DNA of 64,000 nucleotides from Streptococcus mitis SK564. Lineage in GTDB: Bacteria > Bacillota > Bacilli > Lactobacillales > Streptococcaceae. Made by a program: the position numbers and the translations under genes. Shown one piece after another: positions 26,556 to 35,834 of this stretch. The notes under the pieces are model-generated. The model made no database searches, was not told the DNA's origin, and was given only the letters and a program-made list of their open reading frames with translations. The stretch's first letter is position 1, and the number at the start of each line of letters is the position of its first letter. The stretch is taken from positions 1-64,000 of the forward strand of contig NZ_AEDU01000019.1 in NCBI RefSeq assembly GCF_000148525.1, read 5' to 3'.

Positions 26556-27098
26556 ATGGCAAATCGTTTAAAAGAAAAATATCTTAATGAAGTAGTTCCT
26601 GCTTTGACAGAACAATTCAACTACTCATCAGTGATGGCTGTGCCTAAAGTAGATAAGATCGTTTTGAACATGGGTGTTGGTGAAGCTGTATCAAACGCTA
26701 AAAGCCTTGAAAAAGCTGCTGAAGAATTGGCGCTTATCTCAGGTCAAAAACCACTTATCACTAAAGCTAAAAAATCAATCGCCGGCTTCCGTCTTCGTGA
26801 AGGTGTTGCGATCGGTGCAAAAGTTACCCTTCGTGGTGAACGTATGTACGAATTCTTGGATAAATTGGTTTCAGTTTCACTTCCACGTGTACGTGACTTC
26901 CACGGTGTTCCAACAAAATCATTTGATGGACGCGGAAACTACACACTTGGTGTGAAAGAACAATTGATCTTCCCAGAAATCAACTTCGATGACGTTGACA
27001 AAACTCGTGGTCTTGACATCGTTATCGTAACAACTGCTAACACTGACGAAGAGTCACGTGCATTGCTTACAGGCCTTGGAATGCCTTTTGCAAAATAA
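26556..27098 (+). CDS. rplE: 50S ribosomal protein L5
   Basis: 180-aa protein that binds 5S rRNA and contacts P-site t[22 protein letters not shown], the [20 protein letters not shown] block and the [19 protein letters not shown] tail are diagnostic. Confidence 0.98.
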   Translation: MANRLKEKYLNEVVPALTEQFNYSSVMAVPKVDKIVLNMGVGEAVSNAKSLEKAAEELALISGQKPLITKAKKSIAGFRLREGVAIGAKVTLRGERMYEFLDKLVSVSLPRVRDFHGVPTKSFDGRGNYTLGVKEQLIFPEINFDDVDKTRGLDIVIVTTANTDEESRALLTGLGMPFAK

Positions 27099-27115
27099 TA
27101 TAGGAGGTAAATCTA

Positions 27116-27301
27116 ATGGCTAAAAAATCAATGATTGCTAAGAACAAACGTCCAGCGAAGTTCTCTACTCAAGCTTATACTCGTTGTGAAAAATGTGGTC
27201 GTCCACATTCAGTTTACCGCAAATTTAAACTTTGCCGTGTTTGCTTCCGTGAATTAGCTTACAAAGGACAAATCCCTGGTGTAACAAAAGCATCTTGGTA
27301 A
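27116..27301 (+). CDS. rpsN: 30S ribosomal protein S14, zinc-binding (type Z)
   Basis: 61-aa zinc-binding form with four cysteines (CEKCGR ... CRVC). This is the short C+ type usual in the spc operon of Firmicutes; many species also keep a zinc-independent copy elsewhere. Confidence 0.97.
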
Positions 27302-27585
27302 TTTAAGATATCAAGGACGTCAAAACTCTAAGTGAAAATAGGAAATTTGACGAAGAAACTGAAGTTTCTTGGATAGTTTATCTTTTTCACACAGAGTTTA
27401 GCCCGGGTTCAGTTGGACTTGCCAATTTGAACACGAGCTAGAGCTTTGGCAAAAAAGACCAATTTTCTTTGGAGCATCGCTCCTACATCAAATTGCCTAT
27501 TTTTGCTCTTGCTCTTACGCTCTTTGTATCATGTATTAACTAGCAAGTGCAACTTGCAAACTACTAGTAAGAGGAGAAAAACAAA
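27302..27585 (+). other. Long structured spacer between rpsN and rpsH
   Basis: 284 non-coding bases, the longest spacer in the cluster. Stems seen: AAACTCT/AGAGTTT (27323/27393) stacked with GTGAAAA/TTTTCAC (27332/27384), enclosing AAGAAACT/AGTTTCTT (27353/27363). Further on are TTGCCAA/TTGGCAA (from about 27420), GGAGC/GCTCC (27473) and GCAAGT/ACTTGC (27543). The enclosed, nested stems suggest a real RNA fold, but no known family is recognised. Confidence 0.55.
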
Positions 27586-27984
27586 ATGGTTATGACTGAC
27601 CCAATCGCAGACTTCCTAACTCGTATTCGTAACGCTAACCAAGCTAAACACGAAGTACTTGAAGTACCTGCATCAAACATCAAAAAAGGGATTGCTGAAA
27701 TCCTTAAACGCGAAGGTTTTGTAAAAAACGTTGAAATCATCGAAGATGACAAACAAGGCATCATCCGTGTATTCCTTAAATACGGACCAAACGGTGAAAA
27801 AGTTATCACTAACTTGAAACGTGTTTCTAAACCAGGACTTCGTGTCTACAAAAAACGTGAAGATCTTCCAAAAGTTCTTAACGGACTTGGAATTGCTATC
27901 CTTTCAACTTCTGAAGGTTTGCTTACTGATAAAGAAGCACGCCAAAAGAATGTTGGTGGAGAAGTTATCGCTTACGTTTGGTAA
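27586..27984 (+). CDS. rpsH: 30S ribosomal protein S8
   Basis: 132-aa primary 16S rRNA binder. [19 protein letters not shown] at the start and the C-terminal [31 protein letters not shown]. In Gammaproteobacteria S8 represses its own operon; the large structured spacer just upstream makes a similar idea testable here. Confidence 0.98.
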   Translation: MVMTDPIADFLTRIRNANQAKHEVLEVPASNIKKGIAEILKREGFVKNVEIIEDDKQGIIRVFLKYGPNGEKVITNLKRVSKPGLRVYKKREDLPKVLNGLGIAILSTSEGLLTDKEARQKNVGGEVIAYVW

Positions 27985-28170
27985 TGTTTAGCTCCCAATT
28001 TCTTTGTGACTCTTCGTTATCGTCTCTTGCCTAACCCAAAGTTATGCCTGCGAGACGATGCCTAGATTCACTTTGAAATTGAAACTAAATGTTCCTTTAA
28101 ATCGAGAAATCGATTTAACCCCGTGAAAACTGGCCGTTCTGGCCTGACAATTTAACAGGAGAAAATAAAC
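27985..28170 (+). other. Multi-branched structured spacer before rplF
   Basis: 186 non-coding bases. A long-range stem joins CAATTTC (27996) to GAAATTG (28075) and GTGA (28006) to TCAC (28068), enclosing an 8-bp stem ATCGTCTC/GAGACGAT (28019/28052). Downstream lie TTAAATCGA/TCGATTTAA (about 28096-28118) and TGGCC/GGCC. No terminator tail. Confidence 0.55.
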
Positions 28171-28707
28171 ATGTCACGTATTGGTAATAAAGTTATCGTG
28201 TTGCCTGCTGGTGTTGAAATCACTAACAATGACAACGTTGTAACTGTAAAAGGACCTAAAGGAGAACTTACTCGTGAGTTCTCAAAAGATATTGAAATCC
28301 GTGTGGAAGGTACTGAAGTAACTCTTCACCGTCCAAACGATACAAAAGAAATGAAAACTATCCACGGAACTACTCGTGCCCTTTTGAACAACATGGTTGT
28401 TGGTGTATCAGAAGGATTCAAGAAAGAACTTGAAATGCGCGGGGTTGGTTACCGTGCACAACTTCAAGGATCTAAACTTGTTTTGGCTGTTGGTAAATCT
28501 CATCCAGACGAAGTTGAAGCTCCAGAAGGAATTACTTTTGAACTTCCAAACCCAACAACAATTGTTGTTAGCGGAATTTCAAAAGAAGTAGTTGGTCAAA
28601 CAGCTGCTTACGTACGTAGCCTTCGTTCACCAGAACCATATAAAGGTAAAGGTATCCGTTACGTTGGTGAATTCGTTCGCCGTAAAGAAGGTAAAACAGG
28701 TAAATAA
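28171..28707 (+). CDS. rplF: 50S ribosomal protein L6
   Basis: 178-aa protein near the GTPase centre. [18 protein letters not shown] and the C-terminal [16 protein letters not shown] motif. It is followed by a short hairpin (GTGGTTGA/TCAACCAC, 28715-28733) before rplR. Confidence 0.98.
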   Translation: MSRIGNKVIVLPAGVEITNNDNVVTVKGPKGELTREFSKDIEIRVEGTEVTLHRPNDTKEMKTIHGTTRALLNNMVVGVSEGFKKELEMRGVGYRAQLQGSKLVLAVGKSHPDEVEAPEGITFELPNPTTIVVSGISKEVVGQTAAYVRSLRSPEPYKGKGIRYVGEFVRRKEGKTGK

Positions 28708-28790
28708 CGTTGAGTGGTTGATTCTCAACCACCAACCTATTTACCAACTTTGTGCATAGCACACGATTTAAAACTAAAGAGGTGAAAACT

Positions 28791-29147
28791 GTGATTTCAA
28801 AACCAGATAAAAACAAACTCCGCCAAAAACGCCACCGTCGCGTTCGCGGAAAACTCTCTGGAACTGCTGATCGCCCACGTTTGAACGTATTCCGTTCTAA
28901 TACAGGCATCTACGCTCAAGTGATTGATGACGTAGCGGGTGTAACGCTCGCAAGTGCTTCAACTCTTGACAAAGAAGTTTCAAAAGGAACTAAAACTGAA
29001 CAAGCCGTTGCTGTCGGTAAACTCGTTGCAGAACGTGCAAACGCTAAAGGTATTTCAGAAGTGGTGTTCGACCGCGGTGGATATCTATATCACGGACGTG
29101 TGAAAGCTTTGGCTGATGCAGCTCGTGAAAACGGATTGAAATTCTAA
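28791..29147 (+). CDS. rplR: 50S ribosomal protein L18
   Basis: 118-aa 5S rRNA binder. I use the GTG start ([20 protein letters not shown]) after AAAGAGGTG; an in-frame ATG 13 codons upstream has no ribosome-binding site and would exceed normal length. [20 protein letters not shown] is diagnostic. Confidence 0.97.
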
Positions 29148-29164
29148 TAGGAGGACACTAGAAA

Positions 29165-29659
29165 ATGGCATTTAAAGACAATGCAGTTGAATTAGAAGAA
29201 CGCGTAGTTGCTGTCAACCGTGTTACAAAAGTTGTTAAAGGTGGACGTCGTCTTCGTTTCGCAGCTCTTGTTGTTGTTGGTGACCACAACGGTCGCGTAG
29301 GATTTGGTACTGGTAAAGCTCAAGAAGTTCCAGAAGCAATCCGTAAAGCAGTAGATGATGCTAAGAAAAACTTGATCGAAGTTCCTATGGTTGGAACAAC
29401 AATCCCACACGAAGTTCTTTCAGAATTCGGTGGAGCTAAAGTATTGTTGAAACCTGCTGTAGAAGGTTCTGGAGTTGCCGCTGGTGGTGCAGTTCGTGCC
29501 GTTGTGGAATTGGCAGGTGTGGCAGATATTACATCTAAATCACTTGGTTCTAACACTCCAATCAACATTGTTCGTGCAACTGTTGAAGGTTTGAAACAAT
29601 TGAAACGCGCTGAAGAAGTTGCTGCCCTTCGTGGTATTTCAGTTTCTGATTTGGCATAA
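29165..29659 (+). CDS. rpsE: 30S ribosomal protein S5
   Basis: 164-aa protein involved in decoding fidelity. [27 protein letters not shown], the spectinomycin-site loop, and [17 protein letters not shown] are present; the loop looks ordinary, with no resistance-type deletion. Confidence 0.98.
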   Translation: MAFKDNAVELEERVVAVNRVTKVVKGGRRLRFAALVVVGDHNGRVGFGTGKAQEVPEAIRKAVDDAKKNLIEVPMVGTTIPHEVLSEFGGAKVLLKPAVEGSGVAAGGAVRAVVELAGVADITSKSLGSNTPINIVRATVEGLKQLKRAEEVAALRGISVSDLA

Positions 29660-29672
29660 GAAAGGGGATAAA

Positions 29673-29855
29673 ATGGCTCAAATTAAAATTACTTTGACTA
29701 AGTCTCCAATCGGACGCATTCCATCACAACGTAAAACTGTTGTAGCACTTGGACTTGGCAAATTGAACAGCTCTGTTATTAAAGAAGATAACGCTGCTAT
29801 CCGTGGTATGATCACAGCAGTATCTCACTTGGTAACAGTTGAAGAAGTAAACTAA
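29673..29855 (+). CDS. rpmD: 50S ribosomal protein L30
   Basis: 60-aa protein ([20 protein letters not shown] ... [11 protein letters not shown]). The ATG follows AAAGGGG; an upstream in-frame ATG lies inside rpsE and is rejected. Confidence 0.97.
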   Translation: MAQIKITLTKSPIGRIPSQRKTVVALGLGKLNSSVIKEDNAAIRGMITAVSHLVTVEEVN

Positions 29856-29999
29856 TGAATTTTTAGGGGATGTGCACTATACCATCCCCTAAAACTAGAT
29901 ATAGTCATCTATGATGACGTCGTATAGGCGAGTTGATGGGGGAGACAACCTTTTCTCCCTTATCGGCGCTAGCATTTTACAAAAGAGGAGAAAATAAAA
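29856..29999 (+). other. Structured spacer between rpmD and rplO
   Basis: 144 bases with a strong 12-bp hairpin, TTTTAGGGGATG (29861) with CATCCCCTAAAA (29883), and a second, GGGAGA/TCTCCC (about 29940-29959). The first stem ends in A's rather than U's on this strand, so it is not a standard terminator. Confidence 0.6.
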
Positions 30000-30440
30000 A
30001 TGAAACTTCATGAATTGAAACCTGCAGAAGGTTCTCGTAAAGTACGTAACCGCGTTGGTCGTGGTACTTCATCAGGTAACGGTAAAACATCTGGTCGTGG
30101 TCAAAAAGGTCAAAAAGCTCGTAGCGGTGGCGGAGTTCGCCTTGGTTTTGAAGGTGGACAAACTCCATTGTTCCGTCGTCTTCCAAAACGTGGATTCACT
30201 AACATCAACGCTAAAGAATACGCAATTGTGAACCTTGACCAATTGAACGTCTTTGAAGATGGTGCTGAAGTTACTCCAGTTGTTCTTATCGAAGCAGGAA
30301 TTGTTAAAGCTGAAAAATCAGGTATTAAAATTCTTGGTAACGGTGAGTTGACTAAGAAATTGACTGTGAAAGCAGCTAAATTCTCTAAATCAGCTGAAGA
30401 AGCTATCACTGCTAAAGGTGGTTCAGTAGAAGTCATCTAA
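30000..30440 (+). CDS. rplO: 50S ribosomal protein L15
   Basis: 146-aa 50S assembly protein. [20 protein letters not shown] and the glycine-rich [20 protein letters not shown] segment are diagnostic. It precedes secY by 12 bases. Confidence 0.98.
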   Translation: MKLHELKPAEGSRKVRNRVGRGTSSGNGKTSGRGQKGQKARSGGGVRLGFEGGQTPLFRRLPKRGFTNINAKEYAIVNLDQLNVFEDGAEVTPVVLIEAGIVKAEKSGIKILGNGELTKKLTVKAAKFSKSAEEAITAKGGSVEVI

Positions 30441-30452
30441 GAGAGGTGACCT

Positions 30453-31763
30453 ATGTTTTTTAAATTATTAAGAGAAGCTCTTAAAGTCAAGCAGGTTAGA
30501 TCAAAAATTTTATTTACAATTTTTATCGTTTTGGTCTTTCGTATCGGAACTAGCATTACAGTTCCTGGTGTGAATGCCAATAGCTTGAATGCTTTAAGTG
30601 GATTATCCTTCTTAAACATGTTGAGCTTGGTATCAGGGAATGCCATGAAAAACTTCTCAGTTTTTGCTCTTGGTGTTAGTCCCTACATTACGGCCTCTAT
30701 CGTTGTCCAACTCTTGCAAATGGATATTTTACCCAAGTTTGTAGAGTGGGGTAAACAAGGGGAAGTAGGTCGAAGAAAATTAAATCAAGCTACTCGTTAT
30801 ATTGCTCTTGTTCTAGCCTTTGTGCAATCTATCGGGATTACAGCTGGTTTTAATACTTTGGCTGGAGCTCAATTGTTGAAAACAGCTCTTACTCCACAAG
30901 TCTTTATCATGATTGGTATCATCTTAACAGCTGGTAGTATGATTGTGACTTGGTTGGGAGAGCAAATTACAGATAAGGGATACGGAAATGGTGTTTCTAT
31001 GATTATCTTTGCCGGGATTGTTGCCTCAATTCCAGAGATGATTCAGGGCATCTATGTGGACTACTTTGTGAACGTCCCAAGTAGCCGTATCAACTCATCT
31101 ATCATTTTCGTAATCATTTTGATTATTACTGTATTGTTGATTATTTATTTTACAACTTATGTTCAACAAGCAGAATACAAAATTCCAATCCAATATACTA
31201 AGGTTGCACAAGGTGCTCCTTCTAGCTCTTACCTTCCTTTGAAGGTAAACCCTGCTGGAGTTATCCCTGTTATCTTTGCAAGTTCGATTACTGCGGCGCC
31301 AGCAGCTATTCTACAGTTTTTAAGCGCTACAGGTCATGATTGGGCTTGGGTAAGAACAGCACAAGAAATGTTGGCAACAACTTCACCAACTGGTATCGCC
31401 ATGTATGCTTTATTGATTATTCTCTTTACATTCTTCTATACGTTTGTGCAGATTAATCCTGAAAAAGCGGCAGAAAACCTACAAAAGAGCGGGGCCTATA
31501 TCCACGGAGTCCGTCCTGGTAAAGGTACAGAAGAATATATGTCTAAACTTCTTCGTCGTCTTGCAACAGTTGGTTCCCTCTTCCTTGGTGTGATTTCCAT
31601 TTTACCGATTGTAGCAAAAGATGTTTTCGGACTTTCAGAAGCAGTTGCTTTTGGAGGAACAAGTCTTTTGATCATTATTTCTACAGGTATTGAAGGAATC
31701 AAACAATTGGAAGGTTACCTATTGAAACGTAAGTATGTTGGTTTCATGGATAGAACAGAATAA
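30453..31763 (+). CDS. secY: Protein translocase subunit SecY
   Basis: Central channel of the general secretion pathway in the membrane, with SecE and SecG. The 436-aa protein has ten membrane segments. The signature regions are VPGVNANSLNALSG (plug area), GVSPYITASIVVQLLQMDILP, and the cytosolic loop EQITDKGYGNGVSMIIFAGIVASIP. It is the usual spc-operon copy, directly after rplO. A BOX element follows 13 bases after the stop. Confidence 0.97.
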   Translation: MFFKLLREALKVKQVRSKILFTIFIVLVFRIGTSITVPGVNANSLNALSGLSFLNMLSLVSGNAMKNFSVFALGVSPYITASIVVQLLQMDILPKFVEWGKQGEVGRRKLNQATRYIALVLAFVQSIGITAGFNTLAGAQLLKTALTPQVFIMIGIILTAGSMIVTWLGEQITDKGYGNGVSMIIFAGIVASIPEMIQGIYVDYFVNVPSSRINSSIIFVIILIITVLLIIYFTTYVQQAEYKIPIQYTKVAQGAPSSSYLPLKVNPAGVIPVIFASSITAAPAAILQFLSATGHDWAWVRTAQEMLATTSPTGIAMYALLIILFTFFYTFVQINPEKAAENLQKSGAYIHGVRPGKGTEEYMSKLLRRLATVGSLFLGVISILPIVAKDVFGLSEAVAFGGTSLLIIISTGIEGIKQLEGYLLKRKYVGFMDRTE

Positions 31764-31776
31764 AAGTATTTACTGA

Positions 31777-31881
31777 TACTCTTCGAAAATCAAATTCAAA
31801 CCACGTCAGCTTCACCTTGCCGTACTCAAGTACAGCCTGCGGCTAGCTTCCTAGTTTGCTCTTTGATTTTCATTGAGTATG
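31777..31881 (+). repeat. BOX element (boxA to boxC, plus orientation, short boxB)
   Basis: Begins TACTCTTCGAAAATCAAATT and ends TTTGATTTTCATTGAGTAT, with the ACCACGTCAGCTTCACCTTGCCGTA boxA segment. BoxB is nearly absent. The flanks TTTACTGA ... TCAGTAAA form an added inverted repeat, so the whole can fold as a long hairpin between secY and adk. Confidence 0.88.
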
Positions 31882-31956
31882 AATCAGTAAATGCTGAGAG
31901 AGTGGAGGTTTAAACTCTGACATTTGTGAGAGTTTGGTCTCCCCTCTTCTATTTTG

Positions 31957-31999
31957 TTTTTAAATAGGGGTGAAAAGATTTTTTGCTTCTATTTAAAAA
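31957..31999 (+). repeat. Inverted repeat upstream of adk
   Basis: TTTTTAAATAG and CTATTTAAAAA, an exact 11-bp A/T-rich inverted repeat with a 21-base loop, ends 20 bases before the adk start. It could be a weak terminator or an mRNA leader hairpin; no function is assigned. Confidence 0.55.
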
Positions 32000-32019
32000 T
32001 AAAATAAGGAGATCAAATC

Positions 32020-32658
32020 ATGAATCTTTTGATTATGGGCTTACCTGGTGCAGGTAAGGGAACTCAAGCAGCAAAAATCGTAGAACAATTCCATGTTGCA
32101 CATATCTCAACAGGTGATATGTTCCGTGCTGCTATGGCAAATCAAACTGAAATGGGTGTTCTTGCTAAGTCATATATTGACAAGGGTGAATTAGTTCCTG
32201 ACGAAGTTACTAATGGAATCGTAAAAGAACGTCTTTCACAAGATGATATTAAAGAAACAGGATTCTTGTTGGATGGTTACCCACGTACAATCGAACAAGC
32301 TCATGCTTTGGACAAAACATTGGCTGAACTTGGCATCGAACTAGAAGGTGTTATCAACATTGAAGTGAATCCAGATAGCCTCTTGGAACGTTTGAGTGGC
32401 CGTATCATCCACCGCGTAACTGGAGAAACTTTCCACAAGGTCTTTAACCCACCAGTTGACTATAAAGAAGAAGATTACTACCAACGTGAAGATGATAAGC
32501 CTGAGACAGTCAAACGTCGTTTGGATGTGAATATTGCTCAAGGAGAACCAATCATTGCTCACTACCGTGCCAAAGGTTTGGTTCATGACATCGAAGGTAA
32601 TCAAGATATCAATGATGTCTTCTCAGATATCGAAAAAGTATTGACAAATTTGAAATAA
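32020..32658 (+). CDS. adk: Adenylate kinase
   Basis: Cytoplasmic enzyme balancing ATP, ADP and AMP; 212 aa. P-loop [10 protein letters not shown] at residue 7; STGDMFR and [11 protein letters not shown]-site motifs. The LID ([32 protein letters not shown]) has none of the four cysteines found in many Gram-positive enzymes, so it should not bind structural zinc. It sits between secY and infA as in other streptococci. Confidence 0.97.
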
Positions 32659-32672
32659 AGCGTTTTTCACAC

Positions 32673-32701
32673 TTGCAAAAATCCGCTACAAATGTTATAC
32701 T
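32673..32701 (+). promoter_or_regulatory. Promoter of the infA-rpmJ-rpsM-rpsK-rpoA-rplQ segment
   Basis: TTGCAA, 17 bases, TATACT with an upstream TG (TGTTATACT). A leader of about 65 nt precedes infA. It gives the alpha segment a promoter separate from the S10 one. Confidence 0.75.
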
Positions 32702-32774
32702 GAGATAGTCTGACTTATAATTGTTGTCTCTGTGTCTAGAGGCATCGAATCGAAATTTATGGAGGTGCTTTTGC

Positions 32775-32993
32775 GTGGCAAAAGACGATGTGATTGAAGT
32801 TGAAGGCAAAGTAGTTGATACAATGCCGAATGCAATGTTTACGGTTGAACTTGAAAATGGACATCAGATTTTAGCAACAGTTTCTGGTAAAATTCGTAAA
32901 AACTATATTCGTATTTTAGCGGGAGATCGTGTTACTGTCGAAATGAGTCCATATGACTTGACACGTGGACGTATCACTTACCGCTTTAAATAA
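32775..32993 (+). CDS. infA: Translation initiation factor IF-1
   Basis: 72-aa OB-fold factor occupying the A site during initiation. The real start is GTG ([20 protein letters not shown]) after ATGGAGG; an in-frame ATG 18 codons earlier gives an unlikely extension. The tail [14 protein letters not shown] is diagnostic. Confidence 0.97.
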   Translation: MAKDDVIEVEGKVVDTMPNAMFTVELENGHQILATVSGKIRKNYIRILAGDRVTVEMSPYDLTRGRITYRFK

Positions 32994-33017
32994 TCGAAAA
33001 ACTTGGAGGGATAAGAA

Positions 33018-33134
33018 ATGAAAGTAAGACCATCGGTCAAACCAATTTGCGAATACTGTAAAGTTATTCGTCGTAATGGTCGTGTTATGGTAATTTGCCC
33101 AGCAAATCCAAAACACAAACAACGTCAAGGATAA
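33018..33134 (+). CDS. rpmJ: 50S ribosomal protein L36
   Basis: 38-aa zinc-binding form: [20 protein letters not shown] with C11, C14, then C27 and H33. GGAGGG ribosome-binding site, 24 bases after infA. Confidence 0.97.
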
Positions 33135-33151
33135 GATAGAAAGGAGAAAAC

Positions 33152-33517
33152 ATGGCTCGTATTGCTGGAGTTGACATTCCAAATGACAAACGCGTAGTAA
33201 TCTCATTGACTTATGTTTATGGTATCGGACTTGCAACATCTAAGAAAATTTTGGCTGCTGCTGGAATCTCAGAAGATGTTCGTGTACGTGATCTTACATC
33301 AGATCAAGAAGATGCTATCCGTCGTGAAGTGGATGCAATCAAAGTTGAAGGTGACCTTCGTCGTGAAGTAAACTTGAACATCAAACGTTTGATGGAAATC
33401 GGTTCATACCGTGGTATCCGTCACCGTCGTGGACTTCCTGTCCGTGGACAAAACACTAAAAACAACGCTCGCACTCGTAAAGGTAAAGCTGTTGCGATTG
33501 CTGGTAAGAAAAAATAA
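33152..33517 (+). CDS. rpsM: 30S ribosomal protein S13
   Basis: 121-aa head protein that contacts the P-site tRNA and L5. [20 protein letters not shown] and the tail [20 protein letters not shown] are diagnostic. Confidence 0.98.
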
Positions 33518-33534
33518 TATAGGAGGTAAAAGTC

Positions 33535-33918
33535 TTGGCTAAACCAACACGTAAACGTCGTGTGAAAAAGAATATCGAATCTGGTATTGCTCATATTCAC
33601 GCTACATTTAATAACACTATTGTTATGATTACTGATGTGCATGGTAATGCAATTGCTTGGTCATCAGCTGGTGCTCTTGGTTTCAAAGGTTCTCGTAAAT
33701 CTACACCATTCGCTGCTCAAATGGCTTCTGAAGCTGCTGCTAAATCTGCACAAGAACACGGTCTTAAATCAGTTGAAGTTACTGTAAAAGGTCCAGGTTC
33801 TGGTCGTGAGTCAGCTATTCGTGCGCTTGCTGCCGCTGGTCTTGAAGTAACAGCAATTCGTGATGTGACTCCAGTGCCACACAATGGTGCTCGTCCTCCA
33901 AAACGTCGCCGTGTATAA
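33535..33918 (+). CDS. rpsK: 30S ribosomal protein S11
   Basis: 127-aa platform protein. TTG start ([20 protein letters not shown]) behind AGGAGG. The end [15 protein letters not shown] is typical. Confidence 0.98.
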
Positions 33919-33960
33919 TCATCGCATTACACTGCTTTTCGTTTAAGAGGGAGTAACTAA

Positions 33961-34896
33961 ATGATCGAGTTTGAAAAACCAAATATAACAAAAATTGATG
34001 AAAATAAAGATTATGGCAAGTTTGTAATCGAACCACTTGAACGTGGCTACGGTACAACTCTTGGTAACTCTCTTCGTCGTGTACTTCTAGCTTCTCTACC
34101 AGGAGCAGCTGTGACATCTATCAACATTGATGGTGTGTTACATGAGTTTGACACAGTTCCAGGTGTTCGTGAAGACGTGATGCAAATCATTCTGAACATT
34201 AAAGGAATTGCAGTGAAATCGTACGTTGAAGACGAAAAAATCATCGAACTAGATGTTGAAGGTCCTGCTGAAGTAACAGCTGGTGACATTTTGACAGATA
34301 GCGATATTGAAATTGTAAATCCAGATCATTATCTCTTTACAATCGGTGAAGGTTCTTCTCTAAAAGCGACTATGACTGTTAACAGTGGTCGTGGATATGT
34401 ACCTGCTGATGAAAATAAAAAGGATAATGCACCAGTTGGAACACTTGCTGTAGATTCTATTTATACACCAGTTACAAAAGTCAACTATCAAGTGGAACCT
34501 GCTCGTGTAGGTAGCAATGATGGATTTGACAAATTAACCCTTGAAATCTTGACAAATGGAACAATTATTCCAGAAGATGCTTTAGGGCTTTCAGCACGTA
34601 TTTTGACAGAACATCTTGATTTGTTTACAAATCTTACTGAAATTGCTAAGTCAACTGAAGTGATGAAAGAAGCTGATACTGAATCTGACGACCGTATTTT
34701 GGATCGTACGATTGAGGAACTGGACTTGTCTGTGCGTTCATACAACTGTTTGAAACGTGCCGGTATCAATACTGTGCATGATTTGACAGAAAAATCTGAA
34801 GCAGAGATGATGAAAGTACGAAATCTTGGACGCAAGAGTTTGGAAGAAGTGAAACTCAAACTCATTGATTTGGGTCTTGGATTAAAAGATAAATAA
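33961..34896 (+). CDS. rpoA: RNA polymerase alpha subunit
   Basis: 311-aa subunit that starts polymerase assembly. The N-terminal dimerisation domain (about 1-230) includes [21 protein letters not shown]-like residues. After a linker, the C-terminal domain (about 245-311: [22 protein letters not shown]) binds UP elements, activators and Spx. Confidence 0.98.
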
Positions 34897-34907
34897 AGGA
34901 GGAATAC

Positions 34908-35294
34908 ATGGCTTACCGTAAACTAGGACGCACTAGCTCACAACGTAAAGCAATGCTTCGCGATTTGACAACTGACCTTTTGATCAACGAATCAATCGTG
35001 ACAACTGAAGCTCGTGCTAAAGAAATCCGTAAAACTGTTGAAAAAATGATTACTCTAGGTAAACGTGGTGATTTGCATGCACGTCGTCAAGCAGCTGCTT
35101 TCGTACGTAATGAAATCGCATCTGAAAACTATGATGAAGCAACTGATAAGTACACTTCTACTACAGCACTTCAAAAATTGTTCTCAGAAATCGCACCTCG
35201 TTATGCTGAACGTAACGGTGGATACACTCGTATCCTTAAAACTGAACCACGTCGTGGTGATGCAGCGCCAATGGCGATCATCGAATTAGTATAA
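34908..35294 (+). CDS. rplQ: 50S ribosomal protein L17
   Basis: 128-aa protein near the tunnel exit. [20 protein letters not shown] and [20 protein letters not shown] are diagnostic. Last gene of the cluster. Confidence 0.98.
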   Translation: MAYRKLGRTSSQRKAMLRDLTTDLLINESIVTTEARAKEIRKTVEKMITLGKRGDLHARRQAAAFVRNEIASENYDEATDKYTSTTALQKLFSEIAPRYAERNGGYTRILKTEPRRGDAAPMAIIELV

Positions 35295-35300
35295 AATCAT

Positions 35301-35400
35301 CAATTTTGTTGAGTGTTATGATGATGGAGTCTTGTGCTCTTAGTCTAGCTCTGGTCTACCGCTAGGATTTCGGTCCTAGCGGGAACACTCATCATAAGTT
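35301..35400 (+). ncRNA. L17 downstream element (L17DE) RNA motif
   Basis: Just after rplQ lies a folded 3' UTR: outer stem GAGTGTT (35311) with AACACTC (35384) and inner 9-bp hairpin CCGCTAGGA (35359) / TCCTAGCGG (35374). Position and shape fit the L17 downstream element described for Lactobacillales. A competing 9-bp pairing exists between TTATGATGA (35316) and TCATCATAA (35390), crossing the outer stem. Function unknown. Confidence 0.7.
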
Positions 35401-35409
35401 GGGATAGTA

Positions 35410-35468
35410 GACGCTTGTTTACGAAATTGTTTTTTGCTTAAGAACAACTTCGTAAGCAGGCGTTTTTG
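35410..35468 (+). terminator. Terminator of the ribosomal cluster
   Basis: A long imperfect hairpin, GACGCTTGTTTACGAAATTG with CAACTTCGTAAGCAGGCGT, loop about 12 bases, followed by TTTTTG. Confidence 0.85.
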
Positions 35469-35558
35469 AGTATTTTCGTTAGAATTATGCTATACTATTT
35501 GAAAAGAATCCTGTTTAATGTTCAGGTTTCTTATTTTAAGAAGAATTGGAGTTTGCTT

Positions 35559-35825
35559 ATGAAAGCGATTATAACTGTTGTTGGTAAAGATAAATCTGGA
35601 ATTGTTGCAGGTGTTTCTGGTAAAATTGCAGAATTGGGTTTGAATATTGATGATATCTCTCAAACTGTCTTGGATGAATATTTCACGATGATGGCTGTCG
35701 TCTCTAGTGATGAAAAGCAGGATTTTACTTATCTGCGAAATGAGTTTGAAACTTTTGGGCAAACTTTGAATGTGAAAATCAATATTCAGAGTGCAGCGAT
35801 TTTCGAAGCTATGTATAATATCTAG
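35559..35825 (+). CDS. ACT domain regulatory protein
   Basis: An 88-aa single ACT domain (MKAIITVVGKDKSGIVAGVS), of the GcvR-like/UPF0237 type, likely to bind a small ligand such as an amino acid. I chose the ATG matching the domain start; an upstream in-frame start would add 31 residues reaching into the -10 region. It is nine bases before a DUF711 gene, a conserved pair in Firmicutes, which suggests joint function. Confidence 0.88.
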   Translation: MKAIITVVGKDKSGIVAGVSGKIAELGLNIDDISQTVLDEYFTMMAVVSSDEKQDFTYLRNEFETFGQTLNVKINIQSAAIFEAMYNI

Positions 35826-35834
35826 GAGGTTATC

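Noticed and set aside
29861-29894. Terminator between rpmD and rplO
   Set aside because: The 12-bp stem is followed by A residues, not a U tract, and the operon clearly continues.
35301-35400. Possible tRNA gene after rplQ
   Set aside because: No T-loop GGTTCRA-type sequence, no acceptor stem pairing and no anticodon arm; the fold fits L17DE instead.
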